From: Kumtagia sp963839725 | GTDB lineage: Bacteria; Pseudomonadota; Alphaproteobacteria; Rhizobiales; Rhizobiaceae | DNA: 64,000 bases | Direction of reading: 5' to 3' | Assembly: GCA_963839725.1 (NCBI GenBank) | Contig: CAWIWT010000007.1 | Span: 434,001 to 498,000 of the forward strand | Part shown: piece after piece, positions 7,031 to 17,226 of the stretch | Numbering within the stretch: position 1 is the stretch's first letter | How the letters are laid out: the number at the start of each line of letters is the position of its first letter | Notes under the pieces: model-generated | Seen by the model: the letters and a program-made list of their open reading frames with translations, nothing else | The model's database searches: none | Told to the model about the DNA's origin: nothing | Made by a program: the position numbers and the translations under genes

Positions 7031-9528
7031 CGGCCTCGATCAACCGTCGCGATCTGCTGAAGGCGCATGCGGCGTCGCTCGCCGCGGCGGCGGCGGGAAT
7101 CGCGCTTCCGGCGGCCGCACAGCCCGTTCCCGGCGGGGTCGAAGCGCTCGAGATCAAGTGGTCCAAGGCTCCCTGCCGCTTCTGCGGGACCGGATGCGGC
7201 GTGATGGTTGGCGTGAAGGACGGACATGTCGTCGCCACGCACGGTGACATGCAGGCCGAGGTCAACCGCGGCCTCAACTGCGTAAAGGGCTATTTCCTCT
7301 CCAAGATCATGTATGGCGAGGACCGCCTGACAATGCCGCTGATGCGCAAGCGCGGCGGCGTCTACGACAAGGACGGCGAATTCGAGCCTGTCTCCTGGAA
7401 CGAGGCCTTCGACCTGATGGCCGAGAAGTGCAAGGCGGTGCTGCGCGAGAAGGGCCCCGAGGCCGTCGGCATGTTTGGCTCCGGCCAGTGGACGATCTTC
7501 GAGGGCTATGCCGCGACTAAGCTGATGCGCGCCGGCTTCCGGTCGAACAACCTCGACCCCAATGCGCGCCACTGCATGGCCTCTGCCGCCGTCGCCTTCA
7601 TGCGCACGTTCGGCATGGACGAGCCGATGGGCTGCTATGACGACTTCGAGCACGCCGACGCGTTCGTGCTGTGGGGTTCGAACATGGCGGAGATGCACCC
7701 GATCCTGTGGACGCGAGTGGCGGACCGCAGGCTGGGGCATCCGCACGTGCGGTGCGCGGTCCTCTCGACATTCACGCACCGATCGATGGACCTTGCCGAC
7801 ATCCCGATCGTCTTCAAGCCGGGCACCGATCTCGCGATCCTGAACTACATCGCGAACCACATCATCCAGACGGGGCGGGTCAACGAAGCCTTCGTGCGCG
7901 ACCACGCAGTGTTCATGAGCGGGGCCACCGACATTGGCTACGGACTGCGGCCCGACAATCCCGTCGAGATGGCCGCCAAGGGAGCCGCCGATCCAGGAAA
8001 GACGGAGCCAATCGACTTCGAGGCGTTCAGGACGATGGTTTCGGAATACACGCTCGAAATGGTCTCGGAGCTTTCCGGAGTGGAGCCGGCGTTCCTTGAG
8101 GAACTCGCGGAGCTTTACGCCAATCCGGACGTCAAGGTCATGTCGCTGTGGACCATGGGCTTCAACCAGCACGTCCGCGGCGTGTGGGCTAACCAGATGG
8201 TTTACAACCTCCACCTCCTGACTGGAAAGATCTCGGAACCCGGCAACAGTCCCTTCTCGCTGACCGGGCAACCGTCGGCCTGCGGAACAGCGCGTGAGGT
8301 CGGCACCTTCGCGCATCGGCTTCCCGCCGACATGGTGGTCACCAATCCCGAACACAGGGAGCACGCCGAGGAGATCTGGCGGCTGCCGCACGGCCTGCTG
8401 CCGGAAAAGCCGGGCTTCCATGCCGTACAGCAGGACCGGATGCTTCACGACGGCAAGCTCAACTTCTACTGGGTGCAGGTCAACAACAATGTCCAAGCCG
8501 CGCCTAATAGCAGCAACGAGACCTATCCCGGCTACCGCAATCCGGACAACTTCATCGTTGTCTCCGACGCCTATCCGACCGTCACCGCGCTTTCGGCGGA
8601 TGTGATCCTGCCCGCGGCCATGTGGGTGGAGAAGGAGGGCGCCTACGGCAACGCCGAACGCCGCACGCATGTGTGGCATCAACTGGTGAGCGCGCCCGGC
8701 GAGGCGCGTTCCGACCTCTGGCAACTCGTGGAATTCTCGAAACGCTTCACCACGGAGGAGGTCTGGCCAGCGGACCTCCTGAACGCCAATCCAGGGTACA
8801 AAGGCAAGACCCTCTTCGACGTTCTTTTCAAGAACGGCAAGGTCGATCGTTTCCTTCTCGCGGACCTCGACAGCGAGTACGAGAACCGGGAGTCGAGGGA
8901 GTTCGGCTTCTATCTCCAGAAGGGCCTGTTCGAGGAATACGCGGAGTTCGGTCGCGGCCATGGCCACGACCTCGCGCCATATGACACCTATCATCAGGTG
9001 CGGGGGCTGCGCTGGCCCGTCGTCGACGGCAAGGAGACGAAGTGGCGCTACCGCGAGGGCCTGGACCCTTACGTGAAGCCCGGCGAAGGCGTGAGGTTCT
9101 ACGGGAAGCCGGACGGCAAGGCCGTCATCCTCGCCGTGCCCTACGAGCCGCCCGCGGAATCGCCGGACGATGAATACGACGTCTGGCTGGTGACCGGGCG
9201 TGTGCTCGAGCACTGGCACTCCGGCTCAATGACCATGCGCGTGCCCGAACTCTACAAGGCGTTCCCGAGCGCGGTGTGCTTCATGAACGCCGACGACGCG
9301 CGTCGGCGCGGCATCAACCAGGGCGCGGAGGTGCGGGTTGTCTCGAGGCGCGGAGAGATCAGGGTCCGGGTCGAGACCCGGGGGCGAAATCGCATGCCGC
9401 GTGGCGTGGTGTTCGTGCCCTGGTTCGACGCCAGCAAGCTCATCAACAAGGTAACGCTCGACGCGACCGATCCCATCTCCAAACAGACGGATTTCAAGAA
9501 ATGCGCGGTCAAGGTCATTCCCGTTTGA
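7027..9528 (+). CDS. napA: Periplasmic nitrate reductase catalytic subunit NapA
   Basis: An 833-residue molybdopterin oxidoreductase that reduces nitrate to nitrite in the periplasm with electrons from NapB. A Tat signal (INRRDLLK, Arg7-Arg8) precedes the [4Fe-4S] ligands Cys50, Cys53, Cys57 and Cys85 (CRFCGTGC, GLNCVKG). The Mo ligand is Cys183 in NARHCMASA. Cofactor-binding blocks follow, and the C-terminal domain contains LVTGRVLEHWHSGSMT and FVPWFDASKLINKVT, both typical of NapA. Length is normal and the frame is intact. It overlaps napD by four bases and napB by 28. Of the two nitrate reductases in the window, this is the intact one. Confidence 0.97.
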   Translation: MTASINRRDLLKAHAASLAAAAAGIALPAAAQPVPGGVEALEIKWSKAPCRFCGTGCGVMVGVKDGHVVATHGDMQAEVNRGLNCVKGYFLSKIMYGEDRLTMPLMRKRGGVYDKDGEFEPVSWNEAFDLMAEKCKAVLREKGPEAVGMFGSGQWTIFEGYAATKLMRAGFRSNNLDPNARHCMASAAVAFMRTFGMDEPMGCYDDFEHADAFVLWGSNMAEMHPILWTRVADRRLGHPHVRCAVLSTFTHRSMDLADIPIVFKPGTDLAILNYIANHIIQTGRVNEAFVRDHAVFMSGATDIGYGLRPDNPVEMAAKGAADPGKTEPIDFEAFRTMVSEYTLEMVSELSGVEPAFLEELAELYANPDVKVMSLWTMGFNQHVRGVWANQMVYNLHLLTGKISEPGNSPFSLTGQPSACGTAREVGTFAHRLPADMVVTNPEHREHAEEIWRLPHGLLPEKPGFHAVQQDRMLHDGKLNFYWVQVNNNVQAAPNSSNETYPGYRNPDNFIVVSDAYPTVTALSADVILPAAMWVEKEGAYGNAERRTHVWHQLVSAPGEARSDLWQLVEFSKRFTTEEVWPADLLNANPGYKGKTLFDVLFKNGKVDRFLLADLDSEYENRESREFGFYLQKGLFEEYAEFGRGHGHDLAPYDTYHQVRGLRWPVVDGKETKWRYREGLDPYVKPGEGVRFYGKPDGKAVILAVPYEPPAESPDDEYDVWLVTGRVLEHWHSGSMTMRVPELYKAFPSAVCFMNADDARRRGINQGAEVRVVSRRGEIRVRVETRGRNRMPRGVVFVPWFDASKLINKVTLDATDPISKQTDFKKCAVKVIPV

Positions 9529-9998
9529 CGCGCCGCGCGCACGTCGCCTTTGTCGCCGGGGTCCTGTTCGCCGCTGGCACTACGGCGCTGGCGCAGATGT
9601 CGGCCCAAACCATCCCGCCGCTTACCGGGGCGGCGCAGCCCATGGAGGACCTGCCGGCGGCTTCAACGCCGAAATGGACCGTCGACGACATCCGCCAGAT
9701 GCGCGCCTATCCCGACCAGCCCCCCGTCATCCCACACTCGATCGAAGGTTACCAGCTTTCCGTCAATACGAACCGCTGCCTGTCGTGCCACAAGCGCGAG
9801 TTCACTCAGGGGTCGGGCGCTCCGATGATCAGCGTCACGCACTACATCACCCGCGAGGGACAGATGCTGGCCGACGTCTCGCCGCGGCGGTATTTCTGCA
9901 CGGCCTGCCACGTGCCGCAGGCCGACACCACGCCGCTCGTGGGCAACACGTTCACTGACATGAGCAAGCTGGGCGTCAATCACGCGGGAGACCAATAG
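9501..9998 (+). CDS. napB: Periplasmic nitrate reductase diheme cytochrome NapB
   Basis: A 165-residue periplasmic electron-transfer subunit of NapAB. It has a Sec-type signal (basic start, hydrophobic FVAGVLFAAGTTALA, cleavage near AQ), two c-type heme motifs (CLSCH at residues 93-97, CTACH at 133-137) and family blocks VIPHSIEGYQLS and MISVTHYITREG. The ATG at 9501 lies inside the end of napA, giving a 28-base overlap. The frame stays open far upstream, but that part is only the napA sequence read in another frame. Electrons come from NapC. Confidence 0.95.
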   Translation: MRGQGHSRLTRRAHVAFVAGVLFAAGTTALAQMSAQTIPPLTGAAQPMEDLPAASTPKWTVDDIRQMRAYPDQPPVIPHSIEGYQLSVNTNRCLSCHKREFTQGSGAPMISVTHYITREGQMLADVSPRRYFCTACHVPQADTTPLVGNTFTDMSKLGVNHAGDQ

Positions 9999-9999
9999 G

Positions 10000-10704
10000 G
10001 TGTGGTCCCGGCTCAAGGCTGCTGCCTTGTGGGTTTGGCGCATCCTGGCGACGCCCGCCGCGACGCTGAGCCTGGGCTTCCTGACGCTCGGCGGCTTCGT
10101 CGGGGGGGTGATGTTCTGGGGTGCGTTCAACACTGCCCTTGAACTGACCAACACCGAGCAGTTCTGCACCTCCTGTCACGAAATGGAGACGAACGTTTAC
10201 GAGGAACTTACCCGTACCATACACTTCTCGAATCGGTCCGGAGTGAGGGCGTCGTGCCCGGACTGCCACGTCCCGCACGAGTGGACCGACAAGATAGCCA
10301 GGAAGATGCAGGCGTCGAAGGAGGTCTGGGGTAAGATCTTCGGCACGATCAACACGCGTCGGAAGTTCCTCGACCATAGACTTGAGCTGGCACAGCACGA
10401 ATGGGCGCGGCTGAAGGCCAACGATAGCCTGGAATGCCGCAACTGCCATTCGTCGGTGGCAATGGACCTGTCCAAGCAGACGGCGCGCGCGGCGACGATC
10501 CACACCCGCTATCTCCTCTCGGGGGAAGCAACCTGCATCGACTGCCACAAGGGGATAGCCCACGAGCTTCCGAACATGGAAGGGGTCGATCCCGGCTGGA
10601 AGGTTCCACCCGAACTCGAGGGAGGGGCGCTGCCGGCGGCGGCGGTGTTCGACCGCCTCGAAAGGATCGCGCGGTCGCCGCACTGGACCACCTGGGATCA
10701 ATGA
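10000..10704 (+). CDS. napC: Tetraheme cytochrome c quinol dehydrogenase NapC
   Basis: A 234-residue NapC/NirT-family protein anchored by one N-terminal membrane helix (TLSLGFLTLGGFVGGVMFWG). It oxidises quinol and passes electrons to NapB. Four heme-binding motifs are visible: CTSCH (56-60), CPDCH (86-90), CRNCH (146-150) and CIDCH (179-183). The start is GTG at 10000, directly after the napB stop. This completes an intact napEDABC set, the arrangement known from Bradyrhizobium, without napF, napG or napH. A likely terminator follows at 10709. Confidence 0.95.
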   Translation: MWSRLKAAALWVWRILATPAATLSLGFLTLGGFVGGVMFWGAFNTALELTNTEQFCTSCHEMETNVYEELTRTIHFSNRSGVRASCPDCHVPHEWTDKIARKMQASKEVWGKIFGTINTRRKFLDHRLELAQHEWARLKANDSLECRNCHSSVAMDLSKQTARAATIHTRYLLSGEATCIDCHKGIAHELPNMEGVDPGWKVPPELEGGALPAAAVFDRLERIARSPHWTTWDQ

Positions 10705-10708
10705 CCCT

Positions 10709-10735
10709 TGCCGGCCTGAGGTCCCTGGCATTTTT
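10709..10735 (+). terminator. Probable rho-independent terminator of the nap operon
   Basis: TGCCGG pairs with CTGGCA (one G-U pair) across a ten-base loop and is followed directly by five T residues. It begins five bases after the napC stop codon, where a terminator would be expected. The stem is short, so it may be modest in strength. Confidence 0.5.
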
Positions 10736-10760
10736 CTAACGCGAATTCCACGTCGCGAGT

Positions 10761-11778
10761 TTACATCGCCTGTGTGGCGTTGATGACGGAGACCGCAACT
10801 GCGGGCTGCCGCAGCGAAAACCTCGCCGATGCCAACAATCAACGGCTTTGAGAGACCAATGTCTTCGACTGTTGCGCCAACCCCTTGCAAGGTCGTCCTG
10901 TGCAGGACCTGATCGTGACGTCCCAGCGATGCCGCGATCGCGACAGGGGTTTGCGCGGAACAGCCCATGGCGACCAGCCGCGCAACAATTTCGCCCACGG
11001 TGCGTCTGGCCATGTAGAAGATGGTCGTGGCCGACGGATCGGCGATTGCGCGCCAGTCGACATCCTCCGGCAGTCCGCCGGCGCTCGAATGGCCAGTGAC
11101 GAAGCGCACGGATTTGGCATGGTCGCGATGGGTAAGCGAGACGCCGAGTGCAGAGGCCAACGCAATGCCCGCCGTGATGCCCGGAACGACATCATAAGCG
11201 ATCCCTTCGCGCTCCAAAACTTCGATCTCCTCGCCCGCCCTGCCAAAGATCATCGGGTCGCCCGATTTCAGGCGGACAACGCGCCGTCCGGCCTTCGCCA
11301 GCCTGACCATCGTTTCGTTGATCTCATGCTGCTTGCAGCTCGGGCGCCCGGCCCGTTTGCCGACCAGGATGCGCTTCGCTTCGCGGCGCGCCAACTCCAG
11401 TACCTCGTCGGAAACGAGATCGTCGAACAGGAATCGCGCGGCCGCCTCGAAACGAGCGGCTTCCTTTTCATCGGCGGCATCGGCAACCGCGACGGCTACG
11501 TGTCTGAGACAAGCTGCATTCCAGATGCTCTGGTGAAGGGTGACGGCCGGCTCCCGATCGATGAATCGCGACATCTCATCGGAAACCTCGCTCGTTGGCG
11601 CATGGACGTGGACATCGGCGCCGGCGGCAACAAGAAGCTCGGCTTTCCATGCGGCAGCGTCCGTGCCACCGGCGACGACGGCGCGTTTGCCGACAAGGTT
11701 CATGAAGACCGGCAAGACACTCAGCGGCCGGATGCGCGCAGGAGTTGCCTCACTCGGCTGCCTGGACACGACCTGCAT
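10761..11778 (-). pseudogene. cysG: Siroheme synthase CysG, internal deletion and damaged 3' end
   Basis: Fused siroheme synthase: a precorrin-2 dehydrogenase/ferrochelatase domain and a uroporphyrinogen-III methyltransferase domain. The start (VFMNLVGKRAVVAGG) and most of the methyltransferase domain (RVVRLKSGDPMIFGRAGEEI, GVSLTHRDHAK) are clear. AARFEAAARF runs straight into LFDDLVSDEVLELARREA, so the second half of domain one and the SAM-binding GAGPGD loop of domain two are missing, roughly 100-130 residues compared with the family. After GIGEVF the natural stop is also lost; the same frame stays open to 9976, antisense to napC. The nearest stop in an alternative frame is at 10761. It overlaps nasA by 28 bases. 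NirB needs siroheme, so another copy elsewhere is likely. Confidence 0.75.
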
Positions 11779-14435
11779 CGATTATGTTCCTTATCTCGGA
11801 GCGACATGAGCCGCAGTTGGTGCCGGCGCGCAAAGTGGAACCGATCGCGTCCAGACTGTAGCAGCCGGCGGCGACGGCCGAGGCCAACTGGTTGACTCCG
11901 ACATTGAAGCAGGAGCAGACGATGCGGCCGACCGCCGGCATTGGCAGCGGCGGACGGCCTGACAGCAGCGCGCGGCGATCGAGCTCCGAAAGCGGCTCCT
12001 GCGAGGCAAGCAGCGACAGCAGCCATTCGCGCCCAGGCAGCAGGCCGGGCGGGCCGACCAGCAGCGCTTCGGCAAGGCCGCCGCGATCATCCAGGGCAGC
12101 GGCGCGAAACGTCTGTCCGCGCCGATCCGTATATTCCAGCAATTGGTCTCGCCGAGAAACTTCCAGTAGACCGCGGGCGAGCAGCGTGCCCTGGTCCGGC
12201 GTTTCGATGCCGCAGAGTTCGTAGACCCAGCCGCCATCGACCGCTGCGCGGCTCCAATGAACAAAGCCGGTCGGCCGAAGGTCGCGCCGCGTCATTAGGA
12301 CGCCTGTCCAGGCCGAGACTTCGCGCGTGACGCGCACCGGCACATGCTTCAGTTCCGGCTGGCCTGAATGCGGATCGGTGATCGGCGACGTAAGTGGACC
12401 CGCAGCCGCGTTACCAGCAAAGACACCGCTCCAGTGCATCGGCAGGAATACCTGGCCGGGCTGCTGGCTGGCTGTCATGCGGACCTTCGCCCGCGCCCAG
12501 CCGTAGCGCGTCGAGAGATGAGCGAGATCGCCGTCCCCGAGCTTCAGCGCCGCTGCGTCTTGTGGGTGAAGGTCCAACTGTGGCTCGGGAGCATTGGACA
12601 TCAGCCGGGGCACGTTGCCGGTCCGGGTCATCGTGTGCCACTGGTCGCGCAGGCGGCCCGTATTGAGAGCGAGCGGGTAGGCGGTGCTGACGGTCAGAGC
12701 TGTGCCCTCTTGTCGAACCGCAACAAAGTGGGCGCGGCCATCGGGGGTTGGGAAACGACCGTTGCCGAACAGTCTCGCGTCCGCCGTTTCTCGCTCGGCA
12801 ACCGGCCAGTGCCGTGGCGAAAAATTCTCATAGCCGTCGTCGTCAAGCGCAGCCAGGCCGCTAATATCGAACAGGCGTTCGCCATCGTTCTCGAAGCCGG
12901 ACAGCGATGCGTGCTCTCGGAAGATTTCGGCCGCCGATGCGTACGAAAAGGCTTCGGAAAAACCCATCCGGCAGGCAACGTCGCAGATGATCCGCCAGTC
13001 GGGCCTGGCCGTGCCAGGCGCGGGCCTGAACGGCTTCTGTCGCGAAATGCGGCGCTCCGAATTGGTAACCGTGCCGTCCTTCTCGCCCCAACCTGCGGCG
13101 GGAAGCAGCACATCGGCAAAACGTGTCGTGTCCGTGCGCGTGACGTCCGACACGACGACGAAATCACAGGATCTGAGCGCCGCACGGACCCTTGTGGCAT
13201 CAGGCATACTGACAGCGGGATTGGTGCCCATGATCCACAGCGCCTTGATCCGGCCGTCACCTGCGGCCTGGAACAGGTCGACGGCCTTGAGGCCGGGTTG
13301 GCCAGCGATGTCAGGCGCTTGCCAAAAGCGAGCGACGCGATCGACATCGTCGGGTTTTTCGAAGCCCATATGCGCGGCAAGCTGGTTTGCAAGGCCTCCG
13401 ACCTCGCGCCCGCCCATGGCGTTGGGTTGACCGGTCACCGAAAACGGTCCCGTGCCCGGCTTGCCGATGCGCCCTGTGGCCAGATGGCAATTAATGATGG
13501 CGTTGACCTTGTCAGTGCCATGCGCGGACTGGTTCACACCCTGACTGTAGACAGTCACCGTCTTCTTAGTCGCGGCGAAGAGATCGAAGAAATGCCCCAG
13601 GTCGCCGGTATCGAGACCACAGCCCGCGGCCGACGCGCGCGGCTGAGGGCGCGTCTGCACTTGCCAGCGTCGCGGCGGCCTCGAACCCCGATGTACTCCG
13701 TGCGACGAATTCGCGGTCGACGTGATCGCCGCGAACCAGATGTGCGAGGAGCCCGTTGAAAAGCAGCACGTCCGTTCCCGGATCGACCGCCAGATGCAAG
13801 TCGCATTCCTCTGCGGTTGCGGTGCGTCGTGGGTCTATTACTACGATTTTCGTGCCTCGCCTTGCACGGGCGGTCAGCAGTCGCTGATAGAGGATCGGGT
13901 GGCACCAAGCAGTATTGGAGCCGGTCAGCACCACCAGATCGGCACAATCGAAGTCGTCGTAAACGCCGGGAACGATATCTTCTCCGAACGCGCGCCGGTG
14001 GCCGGCGACGGAAGAGGCCATGCACAGCCGCGAATTGGTGTCGATGTTGCCGGAGCCGATGAACCCCTTCATCAGCTTGTTGGCGACGTAATAGTCCTCG
14101 GTCAGGAGCTGCCCAGAAACGTAGAAGCCGACCGAGCCCGGCCCATGCCTGGCAATGGTGTCGGCGAAGGTATCGGCGACCTGGTCGAGTGCTGTCTCCC
14201 AAGTGGTGCGCTTGCCGCCGATCTCGGGATGGAGCAGACGGCCGCCGAGCCCCATGGTCTCGCCCAGCGCCGATCCCTTCGAGCAGAGCTTGCCCCGATT
14301 GGCCGGATGTTTGGGGTCGCCGCGGACAGCAACGTTGCCGTCCGCGGCGACCTTCGCCAGCACGCCGCAACCCACCCCGCAATAGGGACAGGTCGTCCTC
14401 ACCTCGGCCGCTGCCATGTTCGAAAGCGCCATCAT
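11750..14435 (-). pseudogene. nasA: Assimilatory nitrate reductase catalytic subunit NasA, frameshifted
   Basis: Two frames join to a roughly 895-residue cytoplasmic molybdopterin nitrate reductase. The upstream part has the [4Fe-4S] start TTCPYCGVGCGV, GKLCSKGSALGETMG and the Mo-cofactor block NSRLCMASSVAGHRRAFG, and runs to SADAPSAARV. The downstream part resumes AAGCGLDTGDLGHFF and continues through VNQSAHGTDKVNAIINCHLA. It ends in a BFD-like [2Fe-2S] domain (IVCSCFNVGV, GTNCGSCRSEI), typical of NasA. The frame changes near 13625. There is no signal peptide, as expected for the assimilatory enzyme. It overlaps nirD by four bases. If the shift is real, nitrate assimilation through this enzyme is lost. 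Confidence 0.85.
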
Positions 14436-14770
14436 TCGGCCGCCATCAATTGCCGACCCAGCGCCAGGGCGATGCGGCCAGCCTCGACCTTGACCGGGAT
14501 GGTGTTCACCGTGCCTTCGTCAGCGCCGAGAGCCTTCCCGGTTTCCAGCGAGATGACCCAATTGTGCAGCGGGCAGGTGACCGCCGTGCCATGCACGATG
14601 CCCTGGCTCAGTGGGCCGCCCTTGTGCGGACAGTGATCCAGGAGCGCAAAGATACGGTCGTCCGCAGTTCGGAAGACGCCGATCTTGCCTTGCGGCGTGT
14701 TCACGCAACGGGCGCCGCGCGGCGGAATGTCGGCAATTGCGCCGATATCGATCCAATCCATGGCCGTCAC
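14432..14770 (-). CDS. nirD: Nitrite reductase small subunit NirD (Rieske-type)
   Basis: A 112-residue Rieske-fold partner of NirB in assimilatory NAD(P)H nitrite reductase. Here the cluster ligands look complete: CPHKGG supplies Cys and His, and CPLHNWVIS supplies the second pair, so a real [2Fe-2S] centre is plausible; many enterobacterial NirD proteins lack these ligands. The GTG start at 14770 overlaps the nirB stop. An ATG three codons in (14761) with GGAG upstream is an alternative. It overlaps nasA by four bases in a tightly packed operon. Confidence 0.92.
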   Translation of the reverse strand: MTAMDWIDIGAIADIPPRGARCVNTPQGKIGVFRTADDRIFALLDHCPHKGGPLSQGIVHGTAVTCPLHNWVISLETGKALGADEGTVNTIPVKVEAGRIALALGRQLMAAE

Positions 14771-17217
14771 TCCGCCGCCTGCGCGAATTCCGCCACCGCC
14801 ATGGGGCTGAACTCATGCTTGTCCTTGCCGGAGACGCGCTCCGACCATGGATCGATCTGGGCAAACTTCTGGCTGAACACAAAGCGCTCGTACAACGTCC
14901 TGCGCCGCTCCCCATCATCCAGAACCTGGCGCTTGATCTCGGCGATGCCGACGCGTTTCGCCCATTTGTAGATGCGTTCGAGATAACGCGCTTGCTCGCG
15001 GTACATCTGCACCAGCGCGACGATGACTTCGAGCGCCTCGTCCTCGGTGCGCACGAGACCGAGCACTTCGGTGCCCTTGATATCCAACCCCGCGGCGCCT
15101 GCGAAATGGATCTCGAAGCCGGAATCGACGCAGATTACACCAACATCCTTGCAGGTGGCCTCGGCGCAATTGCGCGGGCAGCCGGACACCGCCATTTTGA
15201 CCTTGGCCGGCGTCCACGACCCCCACATGAATTTCTCGATGCGGATGCCAAGACCGGTCGAATCCTGTGTGCCGAAGCGACACCAGTCCGAACCGACGCA
15301 GGTTTTTACCGTGCGCAGTCCCTTCGCGTAGGCGTGGCCGGAGACGAAGCCGGCCTCGCCGAGATCGGCCCACACCGCCGGCAGGTCCTCCTTCTTGACG
15401 CCCAGCATGTCGATCCGCTGGCCACCGGTGACCTTGACGGCCGGGATGTCGAATTTGTCGACGACATCGGCGATGGCGCGCAGCTCTTTTGAAGAGGTCA
15501 TGCCGCCCCACATGCGCGGGACCACGGAATAGGTGCCGTCCTTTTGGATGTTGGCGTGGACGCGCTCGTTGATGAAGCGCGACTGATAGTCGTCGGCATA
15601 TTCATCGGGCCAGTCGGCAATCAGGTAGTAGTTGAGCGCCGGGCGACATTTGGCGCAGCCACAGGAGGTCTTCCATTCCAGTTCCTGCATGACCGAGGGT
15701 ATGGTCTTCAGCCCCTTGGCCTTGATGAGCCGGCGCACATCGTCATGGCCAAGGGTCGTGCAGGAGCAAAAGGGCTGGACGGCGGCGGCGTTGTAGCTGT
15801 CGCCAAGCGTCAGCTTCAGCAGTTGCTCGACCAAGCCGGTGCACGAACCGCAGGAAGCGGACGCCTTGGTGTAGGCGCGTACGTCGTCCAGGCCTGTCAG
15901 GCCCTTGCTCGTGATCGCGCCGGTGATCTTGCCCTTGCAAACGCCGTTGCAGCCGCAGATTTCCGCATCATCCGCCAGTGCCGCAACGGCCGCCAAAGGG
16001 TCCAGCGGTGATCCTCCCTGGAACGACTGCCCGAAGATCAGTGTGTCGCGCATCTCCGATATGTCGGTCTGCTTCTTCTTGAGATCGTTGAACCAGGCAC
16101 CGTCGCCGGTCTCGCCGAACAGCACGGTGCCGATGACCTTGTTGTCCTGCAGGATCACCCGCTTGTAGATGCCCGCCGAGGCGTCGCGCAGGATGATCTC
16201 CTCGCGGTCGTCGCCGTCTGCGAAGTCGCCTATGGAGTAGAGGTCGATGCCGGTGACCTTGAGCTTGGTCGGTGTGTCGGAATGCACGAAACGAGCCGTA
16301 CCGTCGCCCGACAGGCTGGCGGCTGCGACGCGCGCCATCTCGTATAGCGGCGCGACGAGGCCGTAGACGTTACCCCCGACTTCCGCGCATTCGCCCAATG
16401 CGAGGATCGATGGATCCGAAGTCTGCATGCGATGGTCGACGACTATGCCGCGATTGACCTCGAGCAAGGCTTCTTTTGCCAGTCCGACATTGGGGCGGAT
16501 GCCGACCGCAATGACCACCAATGTCGCTGGAATGATGGTGCCGTCGGCGAGCTCGACGCCTTCCACCTTGCCATTGCCACAGATTGCCTTGGTGTTCGCC
16601 TTGGTCATCACCTTGATGCCGCGCGCTTCCACCGCCTTCTGCAGCAGATAGCCGGCGGCGGGGTCGAGCTGGCGTTCCATCAGCGTCGGCATCACGTGCA
16701 GCACGGTGACGTCCATGCCGCGTTCCCGGAGGCCCGCAGCAGCCTCCAAACCCAGCAAGCCGCCGCCGATGACGACTGCTTTTGCCCGCGACTGCGCCGC
16801 CAACAACATGGCGTTGACGTCATCCAGGTCGCGATAGGTCAGCACGCCCGGCAGGTTCTTGCCTGGGACCGGGATGATGAACGGCACCGAGCCGGTTGCG
16901 ATCACCAGCCGATCGTAGGCTTCCGCCACGCCCTGGTCGGACGTCACGGTCTTCGCCTCGCGGTCGATGGCGACGATCTTGTGGCCCTTGTAGAGAGTGA
17001 TGCCATGCTTGATGTACCAGCCGTCACCATGGATGACGATTTCCTCGAACGCCTTCTCGCCCGACAGAACCGGCGACAGCATGATACGGTCGTAATTGAC
17101 CCGGGGTTCGGCATTGAAGATGGTGACCTGGTAGCGGTCGGGTGCGGCTTCCAGCAGATGCTCGAGCATTCGCCCAGGCGCCATGCCGTTGCCGACGATG
17201 ACAAGTTTCTCGGTCAT
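14767..17217 (-). CDS. nirB: Nitrite reductase large subunit NirB
   Basis: An 816-residue siroheme NAD(P)H nitrite reductase that reduces nitrite to ammonium. Domain order: FAD/NAD(P) oxidoreductase (LVIVGNGMAPGRMLEHL, AVVIGGGLLGLEAAAGLRER), BFD-like [2Fe-2S] domain (CGCNGVCKGKI, SASCGSCTGLVEQLL), then the siroheme/[4Fe-4S] sulfite-nitrite reductase domains with TCVGSDWCRFG and GCPRNCAEATCKDVG carrying the cluster cysteines. Length and frame are normal. Just upstream in the operon is the nitrate ABC ATPase gene; nirD follows with a four-base overlap. Siroheme supply must come from elsewhere if the local cysG is dead. Confidence 0.96.
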   Translation of the reverse strand: MTEKLVIVGNGMAPGRMLEHLLEAAPDRYQVTIFNAEPRVNYDRIMLSPVLSGEKAFEEIVIHGDGWYIKHGITLYKGHKIVAIDREAKTVTSDQGVAEAYDRLVIATGSVPFIIPVPGKNLPGVLTYRDLDDVNAMLLAAQSRAKAVVIGGGLLGLEAAAGLRERGMDVTVLHVMPTLMERQLDPAAGYLLQKAVEARGIKVMTKANTKAICGNGKVEGVELADGTIIPATLVVIAVGIRPNVGLAKEALLEVNRGIVVDHRMQTSDPSILALGECAEVGGNVYGLVAPLYEMARVAAASLSGDGTARFVHSDTPTKLKVTGIDLYSIGDFADGDDREEIILRDASAGIYKRVILQDNKVIGTVLFGETGDGAWFNDLKKKQTDISEMRDTLIFGQSFQGGSPLDPLAAVAALADDAEICGCNGVCKGKITGAITSKGLTGLDDVRAYTKASASCGSCTGLVEQLLKLTLGDSYNAAAVQPFCSCTTLGHDDVRRLIKAKGLKTIPSVMQELEWKTSCGCAKCRPALNYYLIADWPDEYADDYQSRFINERVHANIQKDGTYSVVPRMWGGMTSSKELRAIADVVDKFDIPAVKVTGGQRIDMLGVKKEDLPAVWADLGEAGFVSGHAYAKGLRTVKTCVGSDWCRFGTQDSTGLGIRIEKFMWGSWTPAKVKMAVSGCPRNCAEATCKDVGVICVDSGFEIHFAGAAGLDIKGTEVLGLVRTEDEALEVIVALVQMYREQARYLERIYKWAKRVGIAEIKRQVLDDGERRRTLYERFVFSQKFAQIDPWSERVSGKDKHEFSPMAVAEFAQAAE

Positions 17218-17226
17218 GGCGACTTC

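Noticed and set aside
6874..9219. A 781-residue open frame on the minus strand opposite napA
   Set aside because: It is antisense to the fully conserved napA, has no family resemblance, and long antisense frames are common in GC-rich genes.
9976..10760. Extension of the cysG frame across napC as a long fusion protein
   Set aside because: Beyond GIGEVF there is no siroheme synthase or other domain sequence; it is simply the complement of napC after loss of the stop.
13722..14636. Long plus-strand open frames opposite nasA and nirD
   Set aside because: Composition is that of complementary strands of the molybdoenzyme genes; no domains and no ribosome sites.
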